NCBI GenBank assembly: GCA_016758905.1
Contig: JAEPQZ010000006.1
Coordinates: 1,291,900 to 1,355,899 of the forward strand
DNA length: 64,000 nt
Source of the DNA: Umbelopsis isabellina
Lineage: Eukaryota; Mucoromycota; Umbelopsidomycetes; Umbelopsidales; Umbelopsidaceae
Direction of reading: 5' to 3'
The notes beneath the pieces are model-generated. The model made no database searches, was not told where the DNA came from, and was given only the letters and a program-made list of their open reading frames with translations. Made by a program: the position numbers and the translations under genes. Every line of letters begins with the position of its first letter. Position 1 is the stretch's first letter. Positions 35,675 to 46,908 of this stretch are shown here, piece by piece.

Positions 35675-36014
35675 TCATTGCTGGATTGCTGGCCGGTTGG
35701 TATCTTCGATCATTGCATTTTTATTATAATGGTCTTCTTCTTGCCACATATTCAAAGAGTATAACGAGGCTTTGAAGAATGTAAAGACCAACGACATTTT
35801 CTTTTCGAGCACTCGTAATTTGTCGATCAGTGCCACTACCTCGGCGTCGTTAGTTTCTGCCACGAGCTGGTTCATCTGTCCAAACAAGAATGACATCATG
35901 TTAAGAAAGACTTTCAATGTTATTTCTTTCACTGTCGAATCTCTATCGTACCTTATTTATGTTCTCAACGAGCATTTGTGTTTCTTGGATGACGGCATCT
36001 TCAAGAGTTTTCAT
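35675..36014 (-). CDS. DAD3: DASH complex subunit Dad3
   Basis: Two exons (35675-35875, 35952-36014) encode 87 aa. Dad3 is a small helical subunit of the fungal DASH/Dam1 ring that couples kinetochores to microtubules. Exon 1 gives MKTLEDAVIQETQMLVENIN. Exon 2 gives LIDKLRVLEKKMSLVFTFFK and ASLYSLNMW, matching the conserved LR.LE.K..LV.T..KASVYS core of Dad3. Without the 76-nt intron the upstream Met is out of frame. The ATG lies 160 bp from the divergent PTRHD1 start. Confidence 0.88.
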
Positions 36015-36174
36015 GTTGCTTACAGACCGAATCGAGAAGCAGTTAAATAAAAGCTTTCCAAGAAGCAGTTTAAATCGCGAACCAATTTTTGGCGATTTCG
36101 CGTTCTTCGTGCGTTGCCTGAACAGTCACACTTGTCTTTCCCTAATCCTTCACACTCACTTCATTTTTAGAGCC

Positions 36175-36785
36175 ATGGCATCTGCAATAGCTAGCAAGAG
36201 TCTGGAACCACTTACAATGTATATTGTCATTAGAAAAGATTTAGCAAAGGTCAGGCTCCGAGATCATTGCTATGATTCGGGTTGAGAAAGTTACTCATAT
36301 TGATCCAAAACGCAGTCTTTAGGTTGGAATACTGGAAGGTAATAGCTCAGAAGCATCTTATAGCACATAGCAGTTGCTCAATATCGAGTACTAACCTAAA
36401 AAAAAAAAAAATAGTGTTATAACTCAAGGCTGCCACGCCAGTACTGCTGTGCTAGAACTTACAAAGCAAGAAAGTAACACTCAGGCATATTTGCGAGATC
36501 TAGAAAATATGCGCAAAGTTGTATTGGAGGTAAGCATTGATGCGTCCCATAATAAAATGTGTTGAGAAATAGCAACACAGGCTCTTAGTTCTAACACACC
36601 TGTAGACCAAGAATGAGCAGTCGCTCAAGTCATTAGCAGCGGCACTAACTGAAAACAAGGTCACTCACCATCTATGGATTGAACATCCAGAAAACTTGCC
36701 CACAGCTCTGGCAACTGCTCCATTACCTAGCCGGTCAGACGAAGTTGTCGCCGCATTTAAGAAGTACTGCTCGCTTTATCGATAA
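36175..36785 (+). CDS. PTRHD1: PTRHD1-like peptidyl-tRNA hydrolase domain protein
   Basis: Four exons (36175-36249, 36316-36338, 36415-36529, 36606-36785) encode 130 aa; human PTRHD1 has 140. The chain has LTMYIVIRKDLAK, SLGWNTGSVITQGCHASTAV, RKVVLE, LAAALTENKVTHHLWIEHPE and ATAPLPS, typical of the Pth2-related PTRHD1 family. Whether the family cleaves peptidyl-tRNA is not settled. Exon 2 is a 23-nt micro-exon; skipping it would shift the frame. It shares a 160-bp promoter with DAD3. Confidence 0.9.
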
Positions 36786-37085
36786 AAACATTGTCATTGT
36801 CTAAAAGCCTAAGCACATGAACAATTTATTTATAATGTAGCCAAATGCTGTAAGCGAGTGAAAAATGGAAAGAAAAGTAATGCAAAGATGTAATTAAAAA
36901 ACAAAAGGTGATAACTTGAAGGAAAAATCTGTAAAGGAAGGATGTTGGGTATTGAGTAATCAACTCGATAAGAATTAAGGGAAAAAAAAGTTACGGCAGA
37001 TACACCATTAAATGAAGAAAGAGGATATGGTCAGCCATCTGGCAGGAGGTTTGTCACAATGTGCGTAACAGGTCGCAAATTAACA

Positions 37086-38131
37086 TTATTTCTGGCCCTT
37101 GCCCTTCTTAATCAGCCATTGTAGCGTAATGTCAATGTTGACTTGGTTCTTGGCAGAAATAGAATAGCATGACACCTCTCGGTTGGTGATTGTTTTCAAG
37201 TTCCTAACATTAAGTTTATAAGTACACATGGTCTCACAATTTCAAGTCCAAATGAAATAACTACTTACAAAGTTTCGATTAGTTCTTCGACATTCAAAGC
37301 GCCAGGTAAATCATTCTTATTACCAAGAACAAGGACTGGAATGTTGGATAATTGAGGTTTTTCTAACAGACTCTTCAATTCTGTCCTTGCTGCATCGATT
37401 TTGTCATGATCCGCTGCGTCCACCACAAATCTGAAAATAATAATAATTTGGTTACACGCCAGCTTTCTGAGAAGATGATCCATAAATTGATACATACACA
37501 ATAGCGTTTACTCCACGACAGTATCTCTCCCACATGGAGCGGAACCGTGGCTGACCGCCGATATCCCATAATTTCAGTGTAACTGACTACAGGTTATGAA
37601 GTGTGTTGGAAATGAGATAATTCAAAAAAACCTGCTTGTACACCAATTAAAAATGTGATCAACTTACACCTTTAGTAACCTTGCGCATGTTGAATCCTAC
37701 AGTAGGAATTGAATCTTCGATGAATTGCCCAGACTGCAAAAAGTGAATAAACGGTCAGCAAAAAAGTTGGTACTAAAGCCTAGCAAATGATGTAATGCGG
37801 TGTTTGAGCAGTTGTTCAAAGGCTCAGTTCGCAGTCAGCAAAGCGTGCAGACAAGCTGACAGAGCTATGCCAATATTGCTCACTGCTCTCATCTGCAACA
37901 TGCAAAGCGCATTCTAATCTTTCTTGTAAGGAAAAACCGTACCGCAATGACATTGACAAGAGTAGTCTTGCCACTGTTCTGCAAGCCGACAAGAGTCAAT
38001 TCCATTTCAGTCTGTTGTGTTATAAGTTAATAAAAATGCCATGTAATTTGAAAGCAGTGATTTGTTAGCAGGGTCACCTTGAAGAACAGGCTACGCAGCC
38101 ATTCTAGAAGCGATTGAATGATGCTCGCCAT
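37086..38131 (-). CDS. ARL8: Arl8-type small GTPase
   Basis: Six exons (37086-37203, 37269-37430, 37498-37586, 37668-37733, 37943-38011, 38078-38131) encode 185 aa, the normal length. The N-terminus [18 protein letters not shown] is an amphipathic helix without the myristoylated Gly of ARFs, as in Arl8. GLQNSGKTT (27-35) binds phosphate, [16 protein letters not shown] is switch II, and [11 protein letters not shown] binds guanine. Arl8 directs lysosome/vacuole positioning and kinesin- or HOPS-linked traffic in animals and filamentous fungi and is absent from budding yeast. Confidence 0.95.
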
Positions 38132-38567
38132 TTCCGAATAATGAAGAGCACAAAATAGAGAGGGTATTGGTCAAAAAGTCTTTTAGAAAAAAAAAAAAAA
38201 CCAAGGTGAAGCACAAATCGTAGCAAGTTACACAAAATTTGGCCAGGTGGCACGTCTTGGGAACACATGCTTGAAAAATAACATGGAAATCAATCGAAAA
38301 AATTGCAGAAACAGCCGAGTTGATAATTTCCTTCAGTAGAGACTCGTATTCTCTGTAATGGTATCGATAGGAATTAAGATGATATGATATGGAATTAAAT
38401 CCCCTGCTGCTTGATTTGTTCATATAGTTTGTATTCAGTGTCTAATGGTCCAAACGTTGGCTTGCGATAACAAATGCGGAGCTGAGTTGACTTGTCACGC
38501 ACAAAATAGAAAAAAAATTATGGTATTGATCGGCTGCACACACATTCAGCGATTCATTCAATAGCCT
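38132..38567. other. divergent promoter region (ARL8 / RPR2)
   Basis: About 435 bp between divergent ATGs. Contains an A-tract at about 38188-38200. No other feature recognised. Confidence 0.4.
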
Positions 38568-39189
38568 ATGGGTAGGAAATCAGATCCGGTTGCAAAAGCA
38601 AAAAATGCTATCGCCGAGAACACTCAGGTGTATCAGCGAATGAATTTTCTGCATCAGGCTGCTATCTTGTTGGCCAACATCCCTAAGGAAGCAACAACTG
38701 CCGAGCTGGCGGCCAAAGATCATTCAACGCATCCCAAGAGCGCTGTAAATAGTTCTAGAATCGACACTACTCAAGAACCGGCGTTGAGCCCATTATCTCG
38801 GCACTATTGCAATACTATGAAGCAAATAAGTAGAAAGCTGGTTCTTCGACTGTAAGTATTTTGAAGCATTTTGTATGGTGTATCAACAATGAAAATAGAA
38901 TTTAACTCTCTTAATACGAACGCAGAGACCCTAATGTAAAAAGATCCATTTGCAAAACGTGTGAAAACATTTTGATACCCTCTGTGACCTCGAGTACGCG
39001 CGTAAAATGTAAGTATTTATCGGCTGTTGGCCATTTCTCAAAGGCTACTAACGTTTTCATGTTGCAGCTCGGCCGCAGAAAAACATTACCATTACGTGCA
39101 GGTCATGTAATACAAAGAAGAGACTTGTATCAAAGAGAGGTCACGAATTATGGACTAACAAGTCGAAAGATAAACAAGTCGAAAGATAG
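38568..39189 (+). CDS. RPR2: RNase P protein subunit Rpr2/Rpp21
   Basis: Three exons (38568-38851, 38926-39008, 39068-39189) encode 162 aa. The protein is part of RNase P, which trims tRNA 5' ends in the nucleus. The N-terminal helical part has MNFLHQAAILLANIP. The zinc ribbon has LVLRLDPNVKRSICKTC, ending in CX2C, then TCRSCNTKKR with a second CX2C. The tail is Lys-rich. The stop at 39187-39189 is in the frame set by the zinc ribbon. Confidence 0.9.
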
Positions 39190-39539
39190 CCAGCAGATGA
39201 ATAACAATAAACCAACTTAGATATAATTACGTCGATTTAGGGAAAAAAGATCATTATTCCCTTAGAAATACCTATTCAATTTTTTCTTAAATTTATAAAG
39301 AAAAGATATATTCCAACAACGAAATATTGATATGTATTCCAGGAGGGTATCAACCCAGCCATTGTCTGATCTGAAAAAATGGCTTTGGAGCCAGAAATTT
39401 TGACTTTGAAGGGGTATGAAATGCCAGCATTTAATTGGCTCGCATTGGATGTCGTTGATTGGTCTGAGCCGTCCACGTCCACAACCCGCGACTTTGTGCT
39501 CATCTCTCCGTCTGCAATCTCTTTCTTTATCAAATCACA
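39190..39539. other. intergenic region
   Basis: About 350 bp between two plus-strand genes, holding the RPR2 3' end and the SSS1 promoter. A CT-rich stretch (39480-39530) precedes the SSS1 start. Nothing else recognised. Confidence 0.4.
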
Positions 39540-40170
39540 ATGAGCTCAACTTCAAACGATTCAGTCAAGGAACAAATCCAAGAGTTCGTCGAAGCTCCCA
39601 AGGTCTTTATCAGTAAGTGGTGTTAACTGTGAAGCCTGCAATTGTTGGCAGCATGGATTTTTAAGCATACAATCACCGTCTTACAGAGGAAGGATTACAG
39701 TTTGTCAACCGCTGCACTAAGCCTGATCAAAGAGGTAAGAAAAGTTTATTGATTATGAAAAGGCTCCCAACTGTTGCGTCGACGTAGACGAATCAAATGA
39801 TAGCGCAACAGTAATGATCCTGGTCTTAATCTTCGCGCGTCAGATCCTTCCACTAACTGGCAATTTTCAATCCATGAAACAGAATTCCTCAGAATCTGCC
39901 AAGCTGTCGGTATGGGCTTTGCTGCCCTTGGTGCTCTTGGTTTCATCGTCAAGGTATGTAGTTTATCTTTCTCGCAAAAGTCATGCGAGTTGTGTGTGTG
40001 ATTGCTTATAGCAGATACAAGTACAAGTGGTACTTGGTTGTGAGAATCTAGCTCGCTAAACCACACACAGAACTCAATGACAAAACTTGTCCCGCTGCTT
40101 GCTAACTAGATATCCAAATTTACAGCTGATCCATATTCCCATCAACAACATCTTGGTCGGAGCGGCATAA
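39540..40170 (+). CDS. SSS1: Sec61 translocon gamma subunit
   Basis: Four exons (39540-39612, 39687-39734, 39883-39953, 40126-40170) encode 78 aa; yeast Sss1 has 80. It is the tail-anchored gamma subunit of the ER protein channel. EFVEAPKVFIKEGLQFVNRC is followed by TKPDQREFLRICQAVGMGF, one membrane helix (GALGFIVKLIHIPINNILVG) and a short end. All splices are GT-AG and in phase. Confidence 0.95.
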
Positions 40171-40620
40171 TGGTTTAATCGTCTCATCCAATTTTTATAT
40201 ATATAAAAGAAAAAGAAAGTTCAAATCTAGTATCTATCAAAAAAAAGGCCGCATGAATGTGTTACTTGTTGTAACGGTTGTTTTCTAGTTGTAAACGTGG
40301 TTACATTGAAAGAGAATCAAGTGAACATTGTCGTATAGACAATAAATCAGTCAGCAAAGCGGAATATTGTATATTATTTGAATTACTAAAAACCATTTTG
40401 ACGTACAATTTTCTCTGCCTCAATTCCAACAAGTCTGTTGGTGCTACTGTAAAGGAAGCTTTATTATAACTTTCATCTGCTGTCCTAACAACTATTTACA
40501 CTGAGATCACTTAAAAAGCCGAATTTTAGCAATGTGACTTCTTTTTTACTCAGTGGCTGAACTCAGCAATGAATTTCTCGAATTTTTTGTTCCTCGGTTG
40601 TCAAGCTCATTCAGTCTAAC
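40171..40620. other. intergenic region
   Basis: About 450 bp between SSS1 and UTP21 on the same strand. It contains a short TATATATATA run near 40197-40206 in the SSS1 3' region. No gene recognised. Confidence 0.4.
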
Positions 40621-43600
40621 ATGGTCTCTGAAACTATTAAGAAAAGGCGATTAGAACAAGAGAGCAAGCGATCTGCTGCTCAGCCCAGAATATTTCATCC
40701 TTTTCGAGCAGTGGGCTATGTCACAAATGACGTTCCTGCTACATTCGAAGCTCGTGGCCAGGATTTCTTCATGACTACCTGTGTCGGTAAAAACTTTCAA
40801 ATCTACAATGTAAGAGAAGTTCTTTGTTTATGATAGAGTATGACTATGTTTATTGATGTATGATTACAGTTGAAGCAAATGAACCTTCTATTCGTTGGAC
40901 CCCAAGCGGCAGCTCCACTTACAGCGCTTGCGACTTTGAACGATATAACCTTTGCCGCCTGTGGCAATCAAGTCATCATATACAAGCGAGCCAAAGAGGT
41001 GACTACTTGGTTTACATCATGATTAAAAATACGGTAGACTTACAATTATTTTACAGATTGCTCGCATTGTAGGTGAAGCAGAATTTGCCATAGTCCAACT
41101 CGTGGTATTTGGTTCTCATATCCTTGGATTATGTGATGATAATATACTTCGAATGTGGGATTACAAGACACAAGAATTGTACACCCAAGTCGAGTTTGAC
41201 GAAACTTTCACTGCATCCGCCATTTTACATCCAAGCACTTATCTCAACAAAGTTTTGGTTTCCAGTAACCAGGGAACCATGCAGATCTGGAATATGAGAA
41301 CAAATCAAATGATCTACTCATTCAAGAGCTTTGGATCACCTATTACCTCGCTCACGCAATCTCCTGTGGTAGATGTTGTTGCCATTGGTTTGTTAGATGG
41401 CACTACCATATTGCACAATATCAAGATGGATGAAAAGATCGATAATGTGAGGCAGGATGAGCGAGTTACTGCTGTATCATTCCGAACAGGTAAGAAAATT
41501 TCCGTATAGAAAGCGAGCTCATACGAGTACAATGACTAACATAATGGCACAGACGGGCAACATATTATGGCAACCGCCAATATGCAAGGAGATATTGCTT
41601 TGTGGGATCTGGAGAAGAGGAGCTTGGTGCATGTCATGAAAGGAGCCCACGATGGCAACATTACTTCTATCCAATTTTTAAATTCACAACCCATTTTAGT
41701 AACATGCGGTTCAGACAATGCTGTCAAAGTAAGTTATGGTGGTAGTGAGTTGATCTATCGTTTTAGTGAATCTAACAGTATTGTGTAGCAATGGATATTT
41801 GATAATCTGGATGGAACCCCAAGACTGCTCAAGTCTCGATCTGGTCATCACTCGCCTCCCTCTAAAATCAGATATTATGGCCATGACGGTCATTTCATTC
41901 TGAGTTCTGGTAGAGACAGATCCCTTCGAGCATTTTCAACAGTCAGGGACGCTCAGACAGTTGAACTGTCACAAGGTTCATTGGCAAAGAAGGCAAAGAA
42001 CTATAACCTCAAAATTGACGAGCTTAAGCTTCCACAGATCACACAATTTGCTGCTTGTAAGTTACACTTAAATTTTATTACTCTGAATCATAATCTCGAT
42101 CTAATATTGCCCAAATTCAGCTGAACGGAAACAGAAGGAATGGGATAATATCTTGACATGCCATCTCAATGACAATGGTGCTCGTACTTGGTCTTACAAG
42201 AACAAAGTTTTGGGCAAACATGTTATGCAAACTAAGGATACCAGTGCAGTCAAGGCCGTTGCGATCAGCAGCTGTGGCAATTTTGGTTTTGTAGGAAGCG
42301 GAAATGGTGCTATTGATATGTTCAATATGCAGTCCGGTATATATCGCAAAACTTTCCATGGCGAATCAGGACACAAGAAAGCTATCACTGGTATTGTTGG
42401 AGATAATTTGAACAGATACTTGATTACATCATCTGTGGACAAGACTGTGAAGCTTTGGGATTTCAACTCTGCCAAGCTGCTTCATACGATAACATTGGAA
42501 TCACCTATCGTCAGCATAGAGTTCCAACGAGATAGTGATCTTTTGGCGGTTGCTTGTGACGACTTGGGTATTCGAGTTGTAGATATCGAAACACAAAAGG
42601 TGGTCAGAGAATTCTGGGGTCACCGAAATCGTATCACAGATATGACTTTCAGTTCAGATGGTCGGTGGATTGTGTCGGCCAGTTTGGACGCCACCGTCAG
42701 AACTTGGGACCTTCCCACTGGTAACCTTGTTGATATATTCAAGGTTGATGATGTTGCCACTAGCGTAACCTTCTCACCTACCGGCGACTTTTTGGCCACC
42801 ACCCATGTGGACAATGTTGGAATTTTCCTGTGGGCCAATAAGACTCAATTCGGCAGCGTATCTTTGCGTTCTATAACTGATGATGAAGTAGCAGAATTGA
42901 TTTCTCTCCCAACATCATCTGGCCTGGAAGAAGGTGTGGAAATTTCTAATGATGCCGGTGAACAGGATGATGATCAAGTGGACGGCAAGACTGAGCAACT
43001 CACTGAAGACATGATTACACTATCTTTGTTGCCAAGATCCAAATGGCAAAACTTGCTTAATCTTGAAACCATTAAGTTGCGAAACAAGTCAAAGGAAGCT
43101 CCCAAAACTCCTGAGAAAGCTCCATTTTTCTTGCCTACCTTACCTGGCGTAGTGTCCAAGTTTGCTGCTCTCGAGAAGACTAATGAGGCAGAGGACGAAG
43201 ATAAGCGCTTCAGAGGCGGCTTCTCCAGTGATTATCAAAGCGAAACTGAGTTTACCAGGTTATTGCGTGCCGGGCACGAAGAAGGCGGCAACTGTAAGTT
43301 GGAATAAGATTGGAATATAATTTTTGTAGTTTTCCAGTTAATTAATGACATTTTCCTACAGACACAGCATTTATCAGTTATTTGAAAACATTGAATCCTT
43401 CCGGGATTGATTTTGAGATTCGGTCAATGAGCTTGGATAGCGAATTGACTCTACTTAATTACTATTTGGAGGCTATGGAATATCAATTAAAGACCCGGCG
43501 AGATTTCGAGCTGGTTCAAGCATGGCTTAGTGCCTTCTTGAACGTTCATGGCGATATCATTGTTGCCAATCCCGGTTCAATTACCGATAGACTTCAACAT

Positions 43601-43690
43601 ATCCTTCAGTCACATCAACAAGAGTTCACCCGCCTTTCTGAGCAAATACATTACGGACTCTGCCTTATAGACTTCCTTCGCAAAGCATAA
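40621..43690 (+). CDS. UTP21: U3 snoRNP / SSU processome WD-repeat protein
   Basis: Seven exons (40621-40809, 40870-40998, 41057-41489, 41553-41728, 41789-42056, 42121-43293, 43362-43690) encode 898 aa; yeast Utp21 has 939. Two WD40 propellers are visible, with blades such as ILRMWDYKTQELYTQ, ATANMQGDIALWDLEKRSL, SVDKTVKLWDFNSAKLLHT and SASLDATVRTWDLPTGN. The C-terminal Utp21 domain carries LPRSKWQNLLNLETIKLRN and SLDSELTLLNYYLEAM. Utp21 (WDR36) acts in the UTP-B complex for 18S rRNA maturation in the nucleolus. It converges on TRM1, with about 210 bp between stops. Confidence 0.96.
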
Positions 43691-43900
43691 ACAATGCATT
43701 CATCAATAAAAACTTTACATCATGTGCACATTTAATATGAGGATTTTTTAGTAAGAGTGTAGTTTTGTTTTGCTCAAAAGGCTATTATAAGGTCTTCTAT
43801 TTTTTGTTGGCTTCTTCAACCTCTGTATCGGCTTGCTCTCTGGATGAGATAGTTGTGAGTTCACAATGTCCACGTTTACATAACATTATGAAATGTTTAC

Positions 43901-45890
43901 CTACAACTTTCGCTTCTTGGGTTCAATGATAATATCCTTCTTTGGTTTACCAGCTCTGGCTTTTGGTCCCCAGTTGGGCGTAGGGTTGACTTGATATCGC
44001 ACCAATCGAACGTTTCGCGAAGGGGGTATGGCATCCTCATGGCGTGTGAAATCAGCTTCAAATTTTGCTGGAGCTTCAAGGATCTTGCGTGCTGGACTAT
44101 TTTCACCGATGTTTTTCATGGTAACTGGGTTATTTTTGACCTATGAAGCATGATTAATATGACTAGTCAAAATGGCCGCAATGTAAAGAATATTTCTTAC
44201 CCATCCTTTCATAATATCCCACATGACGTGAGCTGGCGCATCTGTCTTAATACCCTCTGGAGCACAGTGCGTAGATGAAACTTTGTAGCCAGCATTCAAG
44301 ATAGCAGAACTAAAGAGCCATGATTTAATAAGGTCGATACTTAATACTTCCTATACAAGATGATAACCACTTACCGAAGATCAATCAGTGGAATAGACGT
44401 ACAGTGTAAGGTACCACACAGATTTCCCAAAGTCCAATAAAATGGCTGCTCCAACTCCTCATGGATGACAGTGAGCATACCCTTCATTCTGTCTGACGTT
44501 CCGAACTTATCCTCGTTCTCCTTGACATGATCCAACATCTTAGCCACGAAATCGGTATTATGAATAGGAGCAATCCACGCTGGCCCACCAACACGGTGAG
44601 TTTGGTTGCATTGATCACAGAGAGAGTTTACAGCCGGTCCAGTACCAGGAGAATATTTGGTAGCACCGTTATCTTTGGTATGAAGTTTTGCCAACGATTG
44701 AGTTACGTGTGCGTTGCAGCCGGTACAATCGTACACCATGCCCATTTTGCTATAGTTATCATAAAGAGATAAATAAAAACACCTTGATAAGATAAATGCG
44801 AACAAGAGATCAGTGCGAGCTTACCTAGCGACTTTTTTAACTCCAGCCGGGGAATCATATACTCGAACAAACAATCTGACATAAAAGTCGATGCTACATG
44901 AAGCTAGTGGCTCAATGTAACGACCATATCTGGATGCCGAAGTTTGCATAGTCATAAGAACTAGACGCAATGCCATTTCGTGACAGTACATGCCTCTCAA
45001 TGGCATACCGCCATACTTTCCATAGCATGTCTCTGGGTACATGGATCCCGTCAACACCGCCAAATCAGTACAAGTAATACAAATAAGACCACCGTTGGCA
45101 ACAGCTTGCACAGCACCATCAATGAATGGAGAGGCAGTTCCGTAAGGATCAAGGTCAATGACATCGTATTTCTCCTTTGCGGATCTTGCATTGTACATGA
45201 CAGCCAATGCATCTCCCTGGTTGGCTTGTAACAAATCTTCACTAATTTCATTGTATTTAGTGTTTCTCTTGATTGATTCAACTGCATCCTCCAAAAGATC
45301 ATTTGCAATAATCCGCTTTACATTGGGAATTTCCTTTGCATATCGGACAGATCGAAGCCCAGTTGCAGCTAATGCTTCAAGAATAGTAAAATCCCGTTGT
45401 TGCAAAGAAGGATGCACCTAATAGTGACACAGTTTAGCATTGAATCGAAGCAACCAGCACAATATATAGTAAACTTACAGAATCATCAGTTGGGGCTGAT
45501 TGACCGGCTTCAGCAGCTGTAGTAAGGTTGGCATATTTAGGCTAAAGGATGTCCACACTGATCTGACTCAAAATTTCGATTGTAATTACCTCGCTTTGCT
45601 TTATTTTGGCGCTTTTTTTCAATGCGTTCTTGCTTCTCTTGGAAATATATCTTGCTCCAGGTGGTGATGGCAGCAATGGACATATCGCGATTGAATTCTT
45701 GAACAGGATTGTAAAAGACCTCATTGTTCTTCGGAAAGAGAATGGTAGCTTTGCCCTCGGTAACAGGGTTATACAGAGAGACGTCAATATCGGATTTGGT
45801 AGCTTCTGAAGATGCCATTCTGAACAGTGATCTTGGTAGTAATGTAGGTCGAGTGTTCAATAGCGATCTGCGTAATAGCCCAGTGAGCAT
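43901..45890 (-). CDS. TRM1: tRNA (guanine26-N2)-dimethyltransferase
   Basis: Six exons (43901-44140, 44201-44309, 44375-44749, 44825-45417, 45479-45516, 45590-45890) encode 551 aa. Motifs: [40 protein letters not shown] (SAM binding), [12 protein letters not shown] (catalytic), CTGCNAH with CDQC (zinc) and [19 protein letters not shown]. It forms m2,2-G26 in nuclear and mitochondrial tRNA. The N-terminus [15 protein letters not shown] looks like a mitochondrial presequence, and a second in-frame ATG at 45818 would remove it. The C-terminal KKRKL resembles a nuclear signal. A GTAGGT donor overlapping the stop could splice to 43797-43839 and add about 13 acidic residues. Confidence 0.94.
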
Positions 45891-46065
45891 GCAATGTTGA
45901 ATTCAACAACTCTTTTTTTTTTTTTTTGACTTTCTTAAAAAATTTGTGCGTGCCCAGCAATTCGGAGCTTCGGATTACCACTTCAAACGGCGGGCCAAAA
46001 TGGTAAAAGTCACGAGCCGCCCAAGACGTTCATTTGCATCTTGTTCTTAATCTTCACTGCCCTTA

Positions 46066-46688
46066 ATGTCTACCCACGGCTTCCGTGCGTTTGAATCTAC
46101 CTCTCGTCTCGGCGCTCGCGAGCAAACAGACGAGGAACGCTATGGAATTCCAGAAAACTTCTTAGAAATTGAAGTGAAAAATCCTCAGACTCATGGTACG
46201 TATTTTATTTGTTATCACTGCGCAATAACATGAATATACAAGCCCTTTACACTCAACTAACCAGTTCTTGGACAATAGGGTTTGGTCGTAAGATGTATAC
46301 TGACTACGAGATTGTAGTTCGAGTAAGTTGAGACTCATGCAGCCTTGCTATTTTGTGTTTGCTTGACAAGCAAAGGCTAACAAATTGTTTGTTGTAGACG
46401 AATATCCCTGCTTTCAAGTTAAAGCAATCTTCTGTACGAAGGCGTTACAGTGATTTCGAATGGTTTCGCGATGTTCTGGAGCGAGAGTCTTCTCGTGTCA
46501 ACATCCCTCCTCTACCTGGAAAGGTATTCACAAACAGATTCACAGATGATGTTATTGAGCAACGTAGGGAAGGTCTGGAACGCTTTCTGCAGGTTGTTGC
46601 TGGACATCCACTTTTACAAACCGGCAGTAAAGTTTTGGCTCCATTTGTACAAGATCCAAACTTTTCTCGAGATCAATATCACTATTAA
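46066..46688 (+). CDS. SNX3: sorting nexin-3 (PX-domain) homologue
   Basis: Three exons (46066-46195, 46279-46322, 46398-46688) encode 154 aa. Nearly the whole chain is a PX domain that binds PI3P on endosomes: [43 protein letters not shown] with the lipid-binding Arg, and [19 protein letters not shown]. Snx3/Grd19 works with retromer to recycle membrane proteins. It has no BAR domain, as expected for Snx3. It shares a 175-bp divergent promoter with TRM1. Confidence 0.94.
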
Positions 46689-46908
46689 GCTTCATATTTT
46701 ACATACAGCTTGGCTTTAGCATACCGGAAGCTGGTATTGGTTATCCGCTATTTTTTGAACACTAGGGTTCGTTTTACCTTCTTCCCCCTCCTTTTTTCTT
46801 AACAAGTACGGTTAGGTATGGACTTGTTTCTCTCAAGAAGAAACAGGAAAATTACTATTTGGTCTATGGAAAGTGACAATAAAGATAAAGATATGTACAA
46901 TGTATGTT

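Noticed and set aside
45479-45590. Apparent frameshift between TRM1 exons 1 and 2
   Set aside because: It appears only if exon 2 starts at the first AG after the donor. Using the acceptor just before 45516 restores phase and the protein alignment.
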